Under the pieces are notes generated by a model. That model was not told where the DNA came from. It saw nothing but the letters and a program-made list of their open reading frames with translations, and made no database searches. A stretch of 37,535 bases of DNA. It comes from Fibrobacterota bacterium (GTDB lineage Bacteria > Fibrobacterota > Fibrobacteria > UBA11236). Positions within the stretch are counted from its first letter, which is position 1. Each line of letters begins with the position of its first letter. Where the stretch lies: NCBI GenBank assembly GCA_028287505.1, contig JAQBPN010000046.1, positions 1 through 37,535 on the forward strand, read 5' to 3'. This document shows positions 35,534 through 37,535 of the stretch, piece after piece. Both the position numbers and the translations under genes were made by a program.

Positions 35534-37408
35534 ATGTTTTCATCCTTATTCAGCAAACCCGATCTCCTGAAAACCTTCGCTCCGCTTTCCGATTCCGGCA
35601 AAGCCTATCTGGAAGTGATGCTTATCAACGGCAAGACCTCCAAGGTGGAAGGACGGGGTTTCTTCAACGACGCCGATTTCCTGCTGGAAGCCTGCCGCGG
35701 TCTGGTGGGGCGCTACAATTTCAGCCTGAGCAACTACGCTTACACCCAAGCGCAGATCCCCACGCGCCCGTCTTACAATCAATTCGATCGCGCCCTGGTC
35801 GAGCTTCCCGCCCAGGAACAGGCGCGCGCGCATTCGCTTTCCCTCGTCGCACTTTTCAAGCCGGACCTCATCCGCGAACTGTACGTCCAAGGCGGGAACA
35901 ACGAACAATTGGTGAACATCGTTTACCAGATCGACTCCATCCTGGGCCGGATGGGCATACGCAGCTACAGCCTGGATTATTTCCTGACGGGCATCACCGT
36001 GCGCATCTGGGCCCCCGGCGCGCTGCAGCGCAGGCCGTTGGTCAAGATGACTTTGGGCATGGTCACCAAGAAACTGGTGGAAGCGCTGGAAAAGAAGATG
36101 ACCCCGCAGGAACAGAAGCATTTCTCCCTGACGTCCTCCGTGTCCGGCAAGATCCATGATCCCGTGCCCGGCCTGCCCGGCATGTTCTCGGCGGAAGCCA
36201 CGGACACCATGGTGGTGACATCCTCCGGTTCCCTGGAGCCGGGCGAAGACGCCACCGTCAACTCCCTGCTGGAAGAGATCTTCGACGCCAAGAAGCCGAA
36301 ATCGGAAAAGGAAAACTACGTCACTCCCGCCAACATCCAGGGCCTGAGCCAGAATTGGCAGGAAACCCAGGAACCCCAGTATGAAAGCGCGCCTTCGCCC
36401 GGCCTGCAACATGAGAAAAACTATTCCGGCGGCAAAGGCGACTACGCGGACAACCAACCCCGGGAAGGCAACCGGGAACTGACCGGATGGTTCCAGAATT
36501 ACACCCAGGGCAAATGGCGCTGGCCCCTGTATTCCGCGGCCTTCAACAAGATCCACCAAGGCGCGGGCTGCGGCGAGATGCTTCTGCTCCAATGCGATCC
36601 TTTCGCCGCGGAACTGGGCTTCCAATTCCTGATGCAATGCGCCGAAGGCTTCGCCAAGGAAGGCACAGGACAGGTCCTCATCTTTTCCAAAAAGCGCAGC
36701 CTGGGCGATCTCGCCCTCTCCGCCCTGTCCCGCCACTATCGCGGCAATCCCCTGGCCGGCAAACCGGAGGGCGGAACGCCCGAGGCCTCCGCTCTGTCCA
36801 AGGCATTCGATTCCCTCTTCCCCAATCCTCCCCAGGTGGCCCCCTGCGGCCGCCAGGACGGCCTGGAACAATTGCTGAAATATCTGGAACACGATTACAT
36901 GCCCAAGCAGCGCAAGCGCGGCAACGGCCTGATGCCCCTGGCCATCATCCTGGACAACCTGGACGAGTTCGGCGGGGACGACAAGGCGGAAACCTTCCGC
37001 GGGCTGTCCCAGTTCAAGATGCGGCTCCGCGAGTTCAACGGTTCCCTGTGGGTTACCCGGATGGGCACTCCGGAAGCGGGGGCCACGGACGAACTGCTGG
37101 GCCTGGCCGACTACCTGATGGTTCTCGATCACGATGGATCGCGGGAAGTGGCCGGCAAGACCGGGCGCCAGCCCCGGGCCTCGGAATGGGAATCGGGATT
37201 CCACGTGGACCTGTCGGTGGCCAAGCTGATCCAGGAAGTGTCCCTGGCCAAAATCCGCTTCCAGGCCCATGGTTCCCACCGCCATTTCCAGGGCCATTAC
37301 GTCTATCACCGCCCAAGCTCCCTGTTCAAGGAAATCAATCCCTCCCCCCAAGGCGCCTCGCACGCTCCCCCGGGAGCGTCGGTAGCGCAGGGGCTGCAAC
37401 CAGGTTGA
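35534..37408 (+). CDS. Primase/DnaB-helicase-like protein with a degenerate ATP-binding loop
   Basis: 624 residues, cytoplasmic. The N-terminal ~165 residues (GKAYLEVMLINGKTSKVEGR, GFFNDADFLLEACRGLVGRY, NFSLSNYAYTQAQIPTRPSY) resemble the primase-associated domain of mobile replication proteins that combine a primase-like and a helicase-like part. A ~150-residue linker follows. The C-terminal half (~330-540) looks like a DnaB/RecA-fold ATPase: a strand, then GAGCGEMLLLQCDPFAAE where the P-loop should be, VLIFSKKRSLGDLALSALSRH in place of the sensor strand, and AIILDNLDEFGG (~470-481) as Walker B. No GK[S/T] is present, so ATP hydrolysis is doubtful. These likenesses are from pattern reading, not a search. 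No clear ribosome site precedes the ATG. No mobile-element genes are nearby. Confidence 0.55.
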   Translation: MFSSLFSKPDLLKTFAPLSDSGKAYLEVMLINGKTSKVEGRGFFNDADFLLEACRGLVGRYNFSLSNYAYTQAQIPTRPSYNQFDRALVELPAQEQARAHSLSLVALFKPDLIRELYVQGGNNEQLVNIVYQIDSILGRMGIRSYSLDYFLTGITVRIWAPGALQRRPLVKMTLGMVTKKLVEALEKKMTPQEQKHFSLTSSVSGKIHDPVPGLPGMFSAEATDTMVVTSSGSLEPGEDATVNSLLEEIFDAKKPKSEKENYVTPANIQGLSQNWQETQEPQYESAPSPGLQHEKNYSGGKGDYADNQPREGNRELTGWFQNYTQGKWRWPLYSAAFNKIHQGAGCGEMLLLQCDPFAAELGFQFLMQCAEGFAKEGTGQVLIFSKKRSLGDLALSALSRHYRGNPLAGKPEGGTPEASALSKAFDSLFPNPPQVAPCGRQDGLEQLLKYLEHDYMPKQRKRGNGLMPLAIILDNLDEFGGDDKAETFRGLSQFKMRLREFNGSLWVTRMGTPEAGATDELLGLADYLMVLDHDGSREVAGKTGRQPRASEWESGFHVDLSVAKLIQEVSLAKIRFQAHGSHRHFQGHYVYHRPSSLFKEINPSPQGASHAPPGASVAQGLQPG

Positions 37409-37440
37409 AAGAGTCGCTGCGGACGATGCGCTGGGTCTTT

Positions 37441-37535
37441 CGTCGGGCGTCGGGCGTCGGGCGTTAACAAAAAAACCGCCCCAGTACACGCTCCGCCACC
37501 TTTTTGGTTTTTTCTAAACGCCCGACGCCCGACGC
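37441..37535. repeat. Inverted CGTCGGG heptamers around a terminator-like hairpin (runs off the window)
   Basis: Three-and-a-bit heptamers (CGTCGGG) at 37441-37463 face their complement (CGCCCGACGCCCGACGC) at 37519-37535, where the window ends. Between them AAAAAACC (37470-37477) can pair with GGTTTTTT (37506-37513) and gives a T-rich end in both directions. The layout copies that at 8797-8929. It lies 32 bases after the stop of the preceding gene and probably ends its transcription. Confidence 0.65.

Overview
The window comes from a Gram-negative (diderm), GC-rich bacterium with dense, mostly chromosomal housekeeping content. A full Tol-Pal operon, two lipoprotein signals, outer-membrane barrels and a type IV pilin-like pair show the cell envelope type. 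A fused glycyl-tRNA synthetase, a dihydroorotase of the Q-variant type (DPQVHFREPG), a DUF3160 protein and an ArsR-methyltransferase fusion next to metH fit the FCB group, with Fibrobacterota as my best guess. That taxonomic call is an inference; no rRNA gene or other marker in the window settles it.

Layout, left to right. (1) 1-5520: the tail of a propeller plus outer-membrane-barrel protein, a trans-sulfuration type PLP enzyme broken by an in-frame TAA, then two minus-strand genes for a prepilin-like and a PilX-like protein. (2) 5521-8990: the one-gene glycyl-tRNA synthetase (alpha and beta subunits fused) and a long bidirectional terminator. (3) 8991-15680, minus strand: tolQ-tolR-tolA/tonB-tolB-pal-cpoB, with dnaA directly upstream. 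DnaA-box-like sites lie on both sides of dnaA, so a replication origin here is possible but unproven. (4) 15681-19496: an unknown protein overlapping a STAS anti-sigma-factor antagonist, mannose-6-phosphate isomerase, and a small outer-membrane protein with a good sigma-70 promoter. (5) 19497-21860: a DUF692/MNIO iron oxidase converging on two overlapping genes for secreted Ala/Lys-rich peptides. One of these peptides carries two copies of a CKGxNxCKGxGGCK cysteine block. This is the best candidate for a little-described system: a bufferin-like, ribosomally made, post-translationally modified metal-binding peptide. Palindromic and tandem repeats lie between the two sides. (6) 21861-26810: cobalamin-dependent methionine synthase transcribed behind an ArsR/SAM-methyltransferase fusion regulator, whose start codon is preceded by a 9-bp-arm palindrome. 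(7) 26811-30284: a 275-bp inverted-repeat element, a cytoplasmic-looking HtrA-type protease, a small membrane protein overlapping dihydroorotase. (8) 30285-37535: a zinc-ribbon methyltransferase, a DUF3160 protein, a small exported protein, tsaD, and a primase/helicase-like protein with a degenerate ATP-binding loop. The window ends inside another heptamer-flanked terminator.

Repeated themes outside genes: heptanucleotide tandem repeats arranged as inverted arms around intergenic hairpins (8797-8929, 14047-14220, 37441-37535), two larger nested palindromes (20376-20609 and 26849-27123), and several genes with a -10-like hexamer 6-7 nt before the start codon and no Shine-Dalgarno sequence, which suggests leaderless transcripts.
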